The notes: generated by a model from the letters alone, not told the origin. A DNA stretch of 50,520 nt from Anaerolinea sp. (GCA_020725765.1 DYEI01000541.1:1-50520); one strand, 5' to 3'; counted from the first letter of the stretch, positions 27,687-37,694 are shown. Program-made: numbers and translations.

Positions 27687-29087
27687 GTGATGACGCGTGC
27701 ACTCTCTCACACCCTGTGCCGCCGGGAGGTCCTGAGGTGGCTCACCATGACCCCGGTTGCAGCCGTGGCGGCAGGCTGCGCCCCTCAAGTGGTCAAAGAG
27801 ACCGTCGAAAGGCCGGTCAAGGAGACCATAGTCGTCCGCGAGACAGTCGTCGCCGAGCCGACGCCCTCATACGAGCAGGGCGAGCTCAAGATGCTCGGAT
27901 GCTGCTTCTCTCCTCAGAGCTATGAGATCGCGCAGGCCTTCAACGCCCGCTTCGAAACAACACACCCCGGCACCAGGCTCACCCTCGACCTGCTCCCAGC
28001 GGGCCAGAACTACTTCGAGAAGCTGCAGACCCTGTTTGCGGCCGGCACCGCCCCCGACGTGTTCGACATGTGGGAGGGATACGTCCAGCCCTACGCGGCC
28101 AACGGCGCGCTCCTCAAGATGGATCCCTTCCTGGAGATGGACCCCAAGATCAAGAAGGAGGACATCCTTCCCGCTGTCTGGGAGGGCGGAAGCTGGCAGA
28201 ACAGCCTCTACGCCCTCATCTTCGGGTTCATCCCCGGGCCGGTCTCTCTCTACTTCAACGTCGACCATTTTGACCAGGCCGGGCTCAGCTACCCGACCTC
28301 CGACTGGCTCTGGGATGACGTCCGTGATGCTGCCCGCGTGCTGACCACCCCGGCATCGGGCGCCGCGCCGGAGCGCTGGGGGCTGGCTTTTGACCTGTGG
28401 TTCGTTCCCTGGCTATACTGGATCTGGTCCAATGGCGGGGACATCTTCAACGAGGATGAGACCCGGTGCACTCTGACCGACACCAGGTGCCTGGAAGCCC
28501 TTCAGTACTGGGCTGACATGGTCAACGTGGACAAGTCCGCAGCTACCGGCTCGACCCTCCAGTCCCTCCAGGGGGCACTGAACGCCTTCATGATCGGTGC
28601 TGTTTCCATGTACCTGGGCAACGCGTGGGACGTCTCGACCCTCACGTCGAACCAGGAGCTCAAGTGGAAAGCCGTCCTCTCACCCAAGGCCAACAACGGC
28701 AACCGAGTGTGGTACATGCACTCCCACTGCTGGTCCATCGCCACGACGACCAAGATGCCGCGGCTGGCCTGGGAGTATGTGCGCGACTTTACCCTCGAGG
28801 TCGAGCCCTCGAAGGAGTGGCAGGAGGCCAACCCGGAGATTCCAGGCCTTCGGCAACTGCTATACGCCTTTGCCACCCCCACGTCGAGTGCTCTGGGCTA
28901 CGACCCACTGATCGCTCTGGTCAGCCAGCCCGGGGTGCTGCGCGTCCCCGGCGCGGGCGACAGGTGGGACAAGATCAGCGGCATCATCCAGGCCGAGCTA
29001 GACCTCGCCTTCATCGGGGACAAGAGTGTGGCCGAAGCGGCCGCGGCCGCCGCTCCCAAGGTTGACGAGGAGCTGTCCGCAAGCTAG
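27687..29087 (+). CDS. Sugar ABC transporter substrate-binding lipoprotein (no adjacent permeases)
   Basis: AAGCAPQVVKETVERPVKETIVVRETVV linker; FETTHPGTRLTLDLLPAGQNYFEKLQTLFAAGTAPDVFDM. Confidence 0.85.
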   Translation: MMTRALSHTLCRREVLRWLTMTPVAAVAAGCAPQVVKETVERPVKETIVVRETVVAEPTPSYEQGELKMLGCCFSPQSYEIAQAFNARFETTHPGTRLTLDLLPAGQNYFEKLQTLFAAGTAPDVFDMWEGYVQPYAANGALLKMDPFLEMDPKIKKEDILPAVWEGGSWQNSLYALIFGFIPGPVSLYFNVDHFDQAGLSYPTSDWLWDDVRDAARVLTTPASGAAPERWGLAFDLWFVPWLYWIWSNGGDIFNEDETRCTLTDTRCLEALQYWADMVNVDKSAATGSTLQSLQGALNAFMIGAVSMYLGNAWDVSTLTSNQELKWKAVLSPKANNGNRVWYMHSHCWSIATTTKMPRLAWEYVRDFTLEVEPSKEWQEANPEIPGLRQLLYAFATPTSSALGYDPLIALVSQPGVLRVPGAGDRWDKISGIIQAELDLAFIGDKSVAEAAAAAAPKVDEELSAS

Positions 29088-29115
29088 GCCGCGCGGTGGA
29101 CGAGAGTAACGACAG

Positions 29116-29150
29116 CCTGTTGGCGGGCAGGCGAACTGCCCGCCAACAGG
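29116..29150 (+). terminator. Intercistronic hairpin downstream of orphan SBP
   Basis: CCTGTTGGCGGGCAG / CTGCCCGCCAACAGG, 15 bp perfect, GCGAA loop. Confidence 0.65.
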
Positions 29151-29203
29151 CCCGGCAGACGGCGCCACAAGCCGGCATATATGCTACCGAAACCAGAGGA
29201 CGA

Positions 29204-30652
29204 ATGGCCGTGAGATTCAGCGCTCCCGCCGACTGGCTTCATCCCCTCAGCCCGGAGGAGATCGCACGTATTCACCGCTCGGCCTTGCAGGTGCTGCAGG
29301 AGATCGGGCTCGAGGTCGACAATCCCGTCGCACTCGACATGCTCGCCCGAGCGGGCGTCCGCATCGAGGGGCATAGGGCCTACTTCGAGCCGTCCCTCGT
29401 CGAAGAGCAGTTGGCCTCGCTCCGTCGCCTGCAGAAGCCGGCGCCGGGCGGTCCAGCTGGCAAAGCGCTCTCCATTGGCATCGGGGACATGTGCCAGCAC
29501 TATCACTCTCCCGCGACCGATGCCATCGAACCAATGACTACGGCCAACCTCGTCGAGGCGACGCGCAGCGTCGAGACCCTCTGCGCTCTCGGGCTGCACG
29601 GGAACGTCCCCGGCATCCCCGCCGATGTGCCGCCGCAGCTGCAGGCCCTCGTGACCTACAGGGTTGGTGCCGAGTTCCTGAGCGCCGGAGGCGGGGTGCA
29701 CACCCTGCACCCCCCCGAGGCCCTCCCCTACCTCTTTGCCATGGCCGAGGCGCTGGGGCGCCCCATTCGGAGCATGGGCATCTTCCCCGTCAGCCCATTG
29801 CGCCTCGCTGGCTTTGAGTTCGACACCCTGGTCGCCCACATCGGCCGCTGGGAGCGCCTTTCCGTCACCACCCTGCCGGCGGTCGGTGCGAGCGCTCCCA
29901 TCCACCCGCGTGCAGCGTGGGTGCTTTCCACAGCCGAGGCCCTTGGTGCTGCCGTCGCCCTGCACCTGATCTCCGGCGGCAGGCCGGTTGGGATGAACAT
30001 CTGCATGTACCCCTTCGACCTGCGTACCCTGACCATCGTTGGCGGCGCACCCGAGCTGGCGTGGATGCGCTGGATCGGTGCCCAGCTCAGCCGCCACTAT
30101 GATGCCGGGGCTGGCTATGCCACGATCCTCGGGACGCAGGCCAAACGGCCCGGGCTGCAGGCCGGGATGGAGAAGGCGCTCTCCGGCACCTTCGCCGTCC
30201 TCACCAGCTGCACACACTTGGACTACGCCGGCGTCCTCAGCTACGACGACATCTTTAGCCCCGAGCAGGCCGCCGCCGACATCGAGTTGCGCGACGCTCT
30301 CCAGCATCTCAGCCGGGGTCTGCCCCCCGACGATCCCGACCGATGGGTGGAGGAGATCAGGGAGGGGCTCGCGCGCGGCTACGTCCAGGCCGATGCAACC
30401 CTCGATCATTACCGAGAGGTCTACTGGCTGCCGCGTCTGTTTGACCGCGCCAGTTGGCAAGTCTTTCAACTGGAGGGGGGCCGGACTGCACGCCAGCGGG
30501 CCCGCGACGAGGTCCTGTCGCGCCTCGCCGGCTATGCCTTTTCGCCTCCGGAGGGGATCGAGCAGGTCCGCCGCATCTTCAGCCAGGCCTGGCGCGCCCT
30601 CGGAGGCGACCCCGACGCCGGCTACCTCCCGCTGCTGGAGAACCATGGCTGA
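29204..30652 (+). CDS. Trimethylamine methyltransferase (MttB)-superfamily protein, non-pyrrolysine
   Basis: PLSPEEIARIHRSALQVLQEIGLEVDNPVALDMLARAGVRIEGHRAYFEPSLVEE; uninterrupted frame, no internal UAG. Confidence 0.8.
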   Translation: MAVRFSAPADWLHPLSPEEIARIHRSALQVLQEIGLEVDNPVALDMLARAGVRIEGHRAYFEPSLVEEQLASLRRLQKPAPGGPAGKALSIGIGDMCQHYHSPATDAIEPMTTANLVEATRSVETLCALGLHGNVPGIPADVPPQLQALVTYRVGAEFLSAGGGVHTLHPPEALPYLFAMAEALGRPIRSMGIFPVSPLRLAGFEFDTLVAHIGRWERLSVTTLPAVGASAPIHPRAAWVLSTAEALGAAVALHLISGGRPVGMNICMYPFDLRTLTIVGGAPELAWMRWIGAQLSRHYDAGAGYATILGTQAKRPGLQAGMEKALSGTFAVLTSCTHLDYAGVLSYDDIFSPEQAAADIELRDALQHLSRGLPPDDPDRWVEEIREGLARGYVQADATLDHYREVYWLPRLFDRASWQVFQLEGGRTARQRARDEVLSRLAGYAFSPPEGIEQVRRIFSQAWRALGGDPDAGYLPLLENHG

Positions 30653-30750
30653 CGCCCAGGCGCCCATCGACGCAAGGATCGCACCTGGCGATAGAGGAGC
30701 GCTGGCCTTACCCCTCACCGGGCGGATACTCGCGCCAGACGGAGCCATCT

Positions 30751-31404
30751 CTAGTTCGGAAACAGCCGCGGGACCCGCCGGGCGTACTCCTCGTACTCCG
30801 GAAAGTGCGCCGCCAGCTCCCGGTCCTCCAGCACCGCCAGCACCCACAGGGCCGCAGTGAAGAGCAGCCAGTTGGCATCGATCGAGTGGCTGTAGCCGAA
30901 CCCGTAGATGGGAAAGCCCTGCGGCTGGAACACCCGCGTGGCGAAAAAGATCATCCCTATGGTCGCCAGAAACTGAGGATGCCGCACCAGCGCGTACGGC
31001 CCCGACGTCACCAGCCCGTCATCGACGCTCCGGTACAGGAAAGACCGCCGCAGCCCCAGCGTCGCGACCGCCCACGCGCCGAACGCAAAGAAGCCAAGCG
31101 AGGCCGCCCAGCACAGCACCTCGGTCAGCGAGTGCAACGGCAGCCAGGCTATGGCCGGCCCGCGCAGGAAAGCGGGCCCCTTCGTCGGCGCGTACAGGGC
31201 GAGCCATCCGACGGCGATCAGCACTACCCCCAGGGGGCGTATGATCGCCGATAGCATGTAGTAGCGCCTCCCCCAACGCTTGCCGAGCTGATGGGTGTAG
31301 CGCGTCAGCCACAGGCACACCACTCCAGCCAGCCACACCAGCGGCGCATACGGGTACAGAGGCACCAGAGCAGGAGTATACACGGGAAACAGCGGCGGTA
31401 ACAT
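30751..31404 (-). CDS. Isoprenylcysteine carboxyl methyltransferase (ICMT/PEMT)-family membrane protein
   Basis: LVTSGPYALVRHPQFLATIGMIFFAT motif with TM segments. Confidence 0.75.
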   Translation of the reverse strand: MLPPLFPVYTPALVPLYPYAPLVWLAGVVCLWLTRYTHQLGKRWGRRYYMLSAIIRPLGVVLIAVGWLALYAPTKGPAFLRGPAIAWLPLHSLTEVLCWAASLGFFAFGAWAVATLGLRRSFLYRSVDDGLVTSGPYALVRHPQFLATIGMIFFATRVFQPQGFPIYGFGYSHSIDANWLLFTAALWVLAVLEDRELAAHFPEYEEYARRVPRLFPN

Positions 31405-31433
31405 CGATCGAGCTCTCCTTTGCCTTGTCGGCG

Positions 31434-32573
31434 CTAACCCCGCGCCAGGATCGCCTCCGCCCACTCCATCGGGAGCGCGTGCCCGACCAGGGGCTGCGAC
31501 AGGTCGGCCTGCGACTGCTGCCAGGAGGCATAGATGGTATCGCCGGTCACCAGAGTCGCGACGTAGCGGCTGCACCCCGTGCCATGGGGCGAGACAAAGA
31601 GCGCCCGCTCAACCGACAGGCGCTCCATCCGTGGAAACAGGTGATCATAGCCCCAGGCCAGTCCTCCGATCTCCTCACAGGAGTAGCCCCGCGGCCGCCG
31701 AACTGCCGAGGGGTGCTCGTCATGCGGCCTCAAGCACTCGGCCCCGTCGTAGAAGTACAGCGACAGGGGCGGGAGGTCCCGAAACGGGCCGAAGGGAGGA
31801 ACCGGCAACCGATCGGTGATCCGCGTCGCGGCCACATCCCACACCGGCCCCCGGGGGAGCACCTCCTCGGCGACGACCTCAAAGGTCTCCTCGCCGGGCC
31901 TGCGAACGGCCAGGCCCGTGTTTGAGCTCGACCAGGTGAAGGGATGGCTGCAGAACAGAAGCGCCGTCCCTCCGGCTGGATGGGCAAAGACCACAGGGTC
32001 CTTGACGTGCAGGGCGGCGGGGTTCTTCCCTGCAAGCACCGGCTGTAGCTCTGCCGGGTCGAGGCTCGACACATCCTTCGCCTCCAGCCGGCCGATGGAC
32101 CAGATACCGGTGCCGGACTTCTGGTAGGCGGCGATCTGCTCCGGGTACGCGGCCTCCTGCTCGCACGAGACGTAGAGCTCGAGGCGTCCTCCATCCTCGT
32201 AGAGACAGGAGCCTTCGATCGATACGACCGCCTTCCCGGGCCCGCTGAGATCGGCCTTGGAGAAGGACCTCACCTTCTCAAACGGGCCAAAGAACCCCGG
32301 CCCGGCAAAGATGGCCAGCTCGAGCCCTCGCGCCCCCGCCGCGACGCCCGTGCGCGAGTCTCCGGGGTTGCGGTACCTGCCGACCACGTACCACGTCGTG
32401 TCCTCTCGACGCATGGCGTTCCCGCCGCCAAACCAGTAGCCGCTGTCGGCCGCCTTCGGCGGCACCAGGACCCTCGCCCGCTCCTGATCCACGAGCGCCG
32501 TTGCCAGCCTCACCAGGCGCTCAGCCAGCCGCCGGTCCAATGCCTTCGTGTCAGCCACCCTGCTTTCCTCCAC
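31434..32573 (-). CDS. Hypothetical protein, possibly glycosidase-like beta-propeller
   Basis: 379 aa continuous frame in sugar operon; LHVKDPVVFAHPAGGTALLFCSHPF. Confidence 0.55.
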   Translation of the reverse strand: MEESRVADTKALDRRLAERLVRLATALVDQERARVLVPPKAADSGYWFGGGNAMRREDTTWYVVGRYRNPGDSRTGVAAGARGLELAIFAGPGFFGPFEKVRSFSKADLSGPGKAVVSIEGSCLYEDGGRLELYVSCEQEAAYPEQIAAYQKSGTGIWSIGRLEAKDVSSLDPAELQPVLAGKNPAALHVKDPVVFAHPAGGTALLFCSHPFTWSSSNTGLAVRRPGEETFEVVAEEVLPRGPVWDVAATRITDRLPVPPFGPFRDLPPLSLYFYDGAECLRPHDEHPSAVRRPRGYSCEEIGGLAWGYDHLFPRMERLSVERALFVSPHGTGCSRYVATLVTGDTIYASWQQSQADLSQPLVGHALPMEWAEAILARG

Positions 32574-32686
32574 TACCTGCCTGTCAGCGGTCCATCAAGA
32601 GTCTGCGCCCCTGAGGCACGCATCACAGGCTACCAGCCTTGAGACAACTTTGGTGCCGCCGTACGATCGCACTGCCCGGGCGCCCC

Positions 32687-33655
32687 TCAGACCACCTCGA
32701 CCGCATTGCTCCGCGCCGATCGATTGAAGGCCAGGCACACCCTGAGCGTGTCGATGGCGTCATCGATATCCGTCAGCGGTTTCGCACCCCGCTCGACACA
32801 ATCGAGAAAGTGGCTGTGCTTCGTCACCACAGAGCCGCCGATGGGCACCTCGACTGTCTCCCCGTCCATCGGCGTGAGCCACACCCGGCCATCCCTGAGA
32901 ACCGCGCTCCCCCCATGCCCCATGATACCATAGTTCTCCTCCGGAGCCACCCCCGCATGCCGGTTGACCTCGAGGAGTCCGACACCCCTCTCACACTGCA
33001 GCAGGGCATAGTCCGCATCATCCAGAGTGAACCCCTCCGTGACGCACAGCGCGCGCCCGTACACCGTCTGCGGCCTGCCCAGCACCCAGAGGAGCCAGTT
33101 CACAGCGTGGGAGCAGAACTCGTTGATCCGTCCGCCCGAGAGCTCGGCCGACGAGCGCCAGTGTCCGCTCTCGACGATAGAGCGCCAGCGCGCTGATGGC
33201 GTCGGCGCATACCATCGGGCCCAGGCGGAAACCACCCCGCCGAGCCGGCCACTATCCGCGAGCGCTTTGAGCTGAACAAATGCCGGTACGTACCGATGAT
33301 TGAAGGCGACCATGAAGGTCACCCCAGCCTGGCGCACCACCTCGCGGACCGCCTCTGCCTCCTCCAGGCTCAGCGCCACGGGCTTTTCGCACAGGATCGG
33401 CCTGCCCGCGGCGGCCGCCAGCTCGACGTACCGCAGCCGCGCGAACCCGGGCGTCGCAATGACCACCACATCGCTCGCCGAGACCAGCTCCTCCGCCGAG
33501 GCCACCGCCTCCGCACCCCACTCGCCCGCCAGACGCGCCGACGCGGCCGAATCCGTGTCGAAAGCATAGGCCACGCGGGCCCGGCCTGTCTCCCCGAACC
33601 CCTCGCAGTGCGACCGGGCGATCGCCCCACAGCCGATGATGCCTACCCTGAACAC
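32687..33655 (-). CDS. Gfo/Idh/MocA-family oxidoreductase
   Basis: MFRVGIIGCGAIARSHCEGF; GRPILCEKPVALSLEEAEAV. Confidence 0.92.
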   Translation of the reverse strand: MFRVGIIGCGAIARSHCEGFGETGRARVAYAFDTDSAASARLAGEWGAEAVASAEELVSASDVVVIATPGFARLRYVELAAAAGRPILCEKPVALSLEEAEAVREVVRQAGVTFMVAFNHRYVPAFVQLKALADSGRLGGVVSAWARWYAPTPSARWRSIVESGHWRSSAELSGGRINEFCSHAVNWLLWVLGRPQTVYGRALCVTEGFTLDDADYALLQCERGVGLLEVNRHAGVAPEENYGIMGHGGSAVLRDGRVWLTPMDGETVEVPIGGSVVTKHSHFLDCVERGAKPLTDIDDAIDTLRVCLAFNRSARSNAVEVV

Positions 33656-34449
33656 GCGTTGACCTCCGCCTCCAGCATTCTCCTCAGATTGCTCGCTGCC
33701 CGCGCGATGTCCAGCCGCCGGTCCTCAGCACCTGCATGCATCTCGATGGTGAGGTAGCCCTCGTACCCGGCCTCCCGCAGAGCGTGCAGATACGCCCGAT
33801 AGTCCACCACCCCCTCGCCAGCCGGAACGTTGGCCTGTTGCTGCACCTGGCGCCAGTTGTAAGGATAGTCCTTCGCATGGGTGTGCACTATGTGTGGCGC
33901 CAGGGCACGTGCCGCATCGACGGGGTCGCGCCCTGCGTGCACAATATTCGCCGGATCATAGTTCACCTTGAGACTGGGCGACCCTACAGCCTCAGCCAGC
34001 CGGAACCACATTTCGTGGTCGCGGATGAAGCAGACCCCGGCAGGCTCGATGGCCAGCACAGCTCCTACGCTCTCAGCATAGCGACAGATCTCGCCAACGG
34101 TCGCGACAACCGAGCGCCATGCCTCCTCTTCGCTGAGGCCATCGGGCTTGCCCTTGGACTCAGCCGTCACGATACGCGGGCCCAGTATCACAGAGAGGTC
34201 CAGAAACTCGCGGAAAAGCCCCACCGTTTCGCGCGCACAGCGGGGGTCCACCAGATTGGGGCCGCCGCCGACAGCAGAGATCTCCAGCCCAGAGTCTCGG
34301 CACAGTTGCAGGAGATCGGATGGCCCCAACCCATGCGCATCGAGGTCGCGCTTCCACACCTGTAACCCATGGAAGCCGTTTTCCGCGAGCCACCGCACCT
34401 TGTCGACATAGCCTCCGATCACATCGTGCGCACACGCACCAATCTTCAT
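33643..34449 (-). CDS. Sugar phosphate isomerase/epimerase-like TIM barrel
   Basis: LAIEPAGVCFIRDHEMWFRLAEAVGSPSLKVNYDPANIVHAGRDP; GYEGYLTIEMHAG. Confidence 0.88.
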   Translation of the reverse strand: MKIGACAHDVIGGYVDKVRWLAENGFHGLQVWKRDLDAHGLGPSDLLQLCRDSGLEISAVGGGPNLVDPRCARETVGLFREFLDLSVILGPRIVTAESKGKPDGLSEEEAWRSVVATVGEICRYAESVGAVLAIEPAGVCFIRDHEMWFRLAEAVGSPSLKVNYDPANIVHAGRDPVDAARALAPHIVHTHAKDYPYNWRQVQQQANVPAGEGVVDYRAYLHALREAGYEGYLTIEMHAGAEDRRLDIARAASNLRRMLEAEVNACSG

Positions 34450-34515
34450 ACGACTTCCCTCTGACTCTGACAGTCTTGCACTCCTCGGAGCAGGAACGGA
34501 TGCCCGCTGTTGGCC

Positions 34516-35625
34516 TCACTTCGCAGCTGACTGCGAGGCCGCCTCTAGCACAGCCCTCAGATGGCTGAGAGGGGTGCCAGGAGCGACATTGTTGCCATCC
34601 TGGAGGATGTAGCCACCACAAGGCGCAAAGACATCCATGTAGCGCCTGGTCTCGCGCTTGATGGCATCAGTGGGCCCCTCCAGTAAGAGAACAGGGTTCA
34701 GGCCGCCTGACATTACCGCCCGTCCCCCCAGGTACCGAACAAGCAGAGTAGGGTCAGTTGAGAATCCAAAGCCAACCAGATGGGTGACCGCCAGACGGTT
34801 GGCGATTAGCGGCAAGAGATGATCGATTCTGCCACACATGTGCAGGCCACGGACACCCGCAAACGCTTCGTAGCAGCGACTGTAGTAGGGCACAACGAAC
34901 TCCTCGAACAGCGCCGGTGACAGCATCTCGCCCGCATCACACCCCATGTAGAGACCGGCGATTCCATCGCCGCGCAGCGCACGCACGTGGCGCTGGAGGT
35001 TTATGAACGCCTTGGTGAGAGTATCCATCAATCTGTGCACGCGCTGAGGGTGCTCCAGCATCCACACAAAGAGTCTCTCCCCGGCCAGGGCGTAGGCATC
35101 CGGGATCGGGCCACCTGGCACCCCGATGGTCACGCGGATCTCGAGAGGCCGTCCATTCAACGTGACCTCGTACTCCGCCGCCAGGTCCTTCATTTCGCGA
35201 TACCAGCTGAGCATGCGGCCATAGTGGCCTGCCTCGACCTCCGGTACGGCGAGGGCGTCTATGTCCTCTGGCTCACAAAGGATCGGCTCGGCACAGGCGC
35301 TGCCGTCACTGTACCAACGCACGCCCACATCGTAGTAGCCGCCACGCAGAGTCGAGAGGTCGGGCGCAACAGTAATGGCGTCCGTCTCGACCACCCTCTC
35401 ATCCACTGGGTGCTCTAGGAGCCATTTGTGGTTGAGCAGCTGCTGCTCCAGTTGAGTGCGCGGGTTCCGATAGTAGTCGCCTATCGGCTGACCGCGGGCA
35501 TGGAACAGGAACCGAGACGTCAGCGAGAAGACTACCGGGGGCCGGTCGACTGCCGCCAGGCGCTGGCAGGCCTGCAGGCGCGCGCGGCGGGCCTCATTGC
35601 CGTCCAGCCACTCCGGCGGGCACAT
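34516..35625 (-). CDS. URO-D-family protein (MtaA/CmuA-like)
   Basis: LHMCGRIDHLLPLIANRLAVTHLVGFGF; CGGYILQDGNNVAPGTPLSHL; start placed at internal ATG 35625. Confidence 0.78.
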   Translation of the reverse strand: MCPPEWLDGNEARRARLQACQRLAAVDRPPVVFSLTSRFLFHARGQPIGDYYRNPRTQLEQQLLNHKWLLEHPVDERVVETDAITVAPDLSTLRGGYYDVGVRWYSDGSACAEPILCEPEDIDALAVPEVEAGHYGRMLSWYREMKDLAAEYEVTLNGRPLEIRVTIGVPGGPIPDAYALAGERLFVWMLEHPQRVHRLMDTLTKAFINLQRHVRALRGDGIAGLYMGCDAGEMLSPALFEEFVVPYYSRCYEAFAGVRGLHMCGRIDHLLPLIANRLAVTHLVGFGFSTDPTLLVRYLGGRAVMSGGLNPVLLLEGPTDAIKRETRRYMDVFAPCGGYILQDGNNVAPGTPLSHLRAVLEAASQSAAK

Positions 35626-35702
35626 GATCTCGATAGCTCGCGCGGGCACAATCAACTCCTCAATGAGATGGGCGCCAGAGGTAGGCGCATGCACGTGCGC
35701 AC

Positions 35703-36578
35703 CTACCCCTTGACGCCGGTGAAGACAATACCCTGAAGGAAGTATCGCTGAGCAGAGAAGAAAAGGACTATCAACGGCACCATGCACACGAACGAGGCCG
35801 CCATAAGCTGGGGCCAGTGCGCCCCGCCGAACTCGTTCCGGAAGTAGAGCAGCCCAACGGATGCCGTGAGCTTCATTCTCTCATGCAGATAGATCAGCGG
35901 ATCAAAAAAGTCGTTCCAGCGGCCCTGGAAGACGAGCACGGCTACCGTTGCCAGCGCAGGCCCAGACTGAGGCACTATAATGCGCCAATATACCTCGAAC
36001 GATGAGCAACCGTCGATGCGCGCCGCATCGTCCAACTCCGACGGAATAGTCATGTAGAACTGGCGCAACATGAATATGAAGAACGGCCCGCCAAAGAACA
36101 TGGGCACGATGAGCGGCCTGAACGTGTTCAGCCATCCCAGTTCCTTGAACAGGATGAACTGGGGTATCAGCGTAACCTGCGACGGTAGCATGAGCGTGGA
36201 CAGCATGACCAGGAACAGTATGTCCCGGCCCTTCCAACGGAGCCGTGCAAAGGAGAAGGCCACCAGCGAGCTGGAGAGCACACGACCCAGCGTGCCTGTG
36301 GCAGCAATGAGAAAAGAGTTCAAGAGATAGATGTGGAAGGGCTGAATCGTCAGGGCGTGATAATAGTTCTCCCAGCGCAGGGAGGAAGGCACCCACTTTG
36401 GCGGGAACAGATACACCTCCTGAGGAGCCTTGAGTGATGTGCTGATCATCCAGGCCGCAGGAACGAACAAGACCGCCACCATCGCGAGGAGGGCCATGTG
36501 GGTGAGAGCTCTGGCCAACCGCTTCTGAACGGTGTAGCCCACTCGCCATCTCGGGGTCAAGGCGCTGCCTCGACTCAT
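35703..36578 (-). CDS. Carbohydrate ABC transporter permease (MalG-like)
   Basis: SELDDAARIDGCSSFEVYWRIIVPQSGPALATVAVLVFQGRWNDFFDPLIY. Confidence 0.9.
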   Translation of the reverse strand: MSRGSALTPRWRVGYTVQKRLARALTHMALLAMVAVLFVPAAWMISTSLKAPQEVYLFPPKWVPSSLRWENYYHALTIQPFHIYLLNSFLIAATGTLGRVLSSSLVAFSFARLRWKGRDILFLVMLSTLMLPSQVTLIPQFILFKELGWLNTFRPLIVPMFFGGPFFIFMLRQFYMTIPSELDDAARIDGCSSFEVYWRIIVPQSGPALATVAVLVFQGRWNDFFDPLIYLHERMKLTASVGLLYFRNEFGGAHWPQLMAASFVCMVPLIVLFFSAQRYFLQGIVFTGVKG

Positions 36579-36584
36579 CTTCGC

Positions 36585-37523
36585 CTACCTCTTCAGTTCG
36601 CTCGTATAGTAGACCCATGCCGATGAACTACGGAACACGAGCAGGGTCAGGATCAGTACGTACAGGAACAGTACCCATGATAGTGCAGCCGCGTAGCCCA
36701 GCTTGAAGTATTCGAAAGCGTTCCGGTATAGATAGAGCACGAAGAAGAGGGTTGCATTCTCGGGACCCCCGTTGGTAATAATGCGCCCCTCAGTGAAGAC
36801 CTGGAGTGAACCAATCAGGCCCATGACCAGATTGTAGAACAGGATCGGTGTCATCAGTGGCCACGTGATATACCACCACCGCTGAATCGGCCCGGCTCCA
36901 TCAACCTCAGCCGCCTCGTAGTACTCGGTCGGTATACTCTGCATTCCTGCGAGGTAGATGATCATGCTGCCACCGAAGCCCCACAGACTCATCACGATGA
37001 GCGACGGCAGGGCATATCGGGTGTCGCCCAGCCAGTTACAGCCATTCAGACCCAGCTGGCGCAGGAAGGAGTTGATGAACCCATAGTCATGGTCGAACAC
37101 CAGGAGCCAGAGCATGGACACGGCGGCTGCCGGAAGGATCGACGGAAGATAGAACATGGTGCGGTAGACCCGCAGCCCCCGAAGCTTGGTGTTCAGCAGA
37201 GTGGCTACCACCATGCTCAAGAGAAGCACCAGCGGGACCCGCACAAAAGCATAGATGCTGGTCACCTTTAGTGACGAGACGAGCAGCGGATCGCGCAACA
37301 GGCGAGCATAGTTTGCGGAGCCTATCCATTTGGGTGGCGTGATCAGATCGTATTCGGCAAAGCCAAGGAACATGGCGGCTACCATCGGACCAGCAGTAAA
37401 GAAAGCAAAACCCAAGATCCACGGCGATGCAAAAAGCCATCCCTCGATGTTCTCACGCCCGGAGGTCCTCAACGCAGGTCTCCAGCGGGTAACCCGCCAG
37501 GCCAGCCTCCTCACTGTCGACAT
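36585..37523 (-). CDS. Carbohydrate ABC transporter permease (MalF/UgpA-like)
   Basis: YYEAAEVDGAGPIQRWWYITWPLMTPILFYNLVMGLIG. Confidence 0.9.
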   Translation of the reverse strand: MSTVRRLAWRVTRWRPALRTSGRENIEGWLFASPWILGFAFFTAGPMVAAMFLGFAEYDLITPPKWIGSANYARLLRDPLLVSSLKVTSIYAFVRVPLVLLLSMVVATLLNTKLRGLRVYRTMFYLPSILPAAAVSMLWLLVFDHDYGFINSFLRQLGLNGCNWLGDTRYALPSLIVMSLWGFGGSMIIYLAGMQSIPTEYYEAAEVDGAGPIQRWWYITWPLMTPILFYNLVMGLIGSLQVFTEGRIITNGGPENATLFFVLYLYRNAFEYFKLGYAAALSWVLFLYVLILTLLVFRSSSAWVYYTSELKR

Positions 37524-37550
37524 GGGTGTCCCTCACTCAACCTTGCGGCC

Positions 37551-37679
37551 TGTGGGAACTCGTGGCGGCGTGAGGTCGGCCGGTGGCCTGCTCGACGCTG
37601 CATCCGGGTACACAGCATCCGTTCGTCCACCATGCCAGCACCGCCGGCCGTGCCCGCTCCTACCCCACGAGTTCCCACA
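37551..37679 (-). terminator. Long-range intercistronic hairpin between SBP and permease genes
   Basis: TGTGGGAACTCGTGG (37551-37565) / CCACGAGTTCCCACA (37665-37679), 15 bp perfect, structured 99-nt loop. Confidence 0.5.
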
Positions 37680-37694
37680 ACCGCCACTTCGGCA

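Noticed and set aside
29204-30652. Pyrrolysine-containing MttB
   Set aside because: Frame is uninterrupted with no internal UAG, so this is a non-Pyl MttB-superfamily member.
29084-30847. 587-aa minus-strand ORF
   Set aside because: Shadow ORF antisense to the MttB-family gene; composition is GC-rich antisense-like with no recognisable domain.
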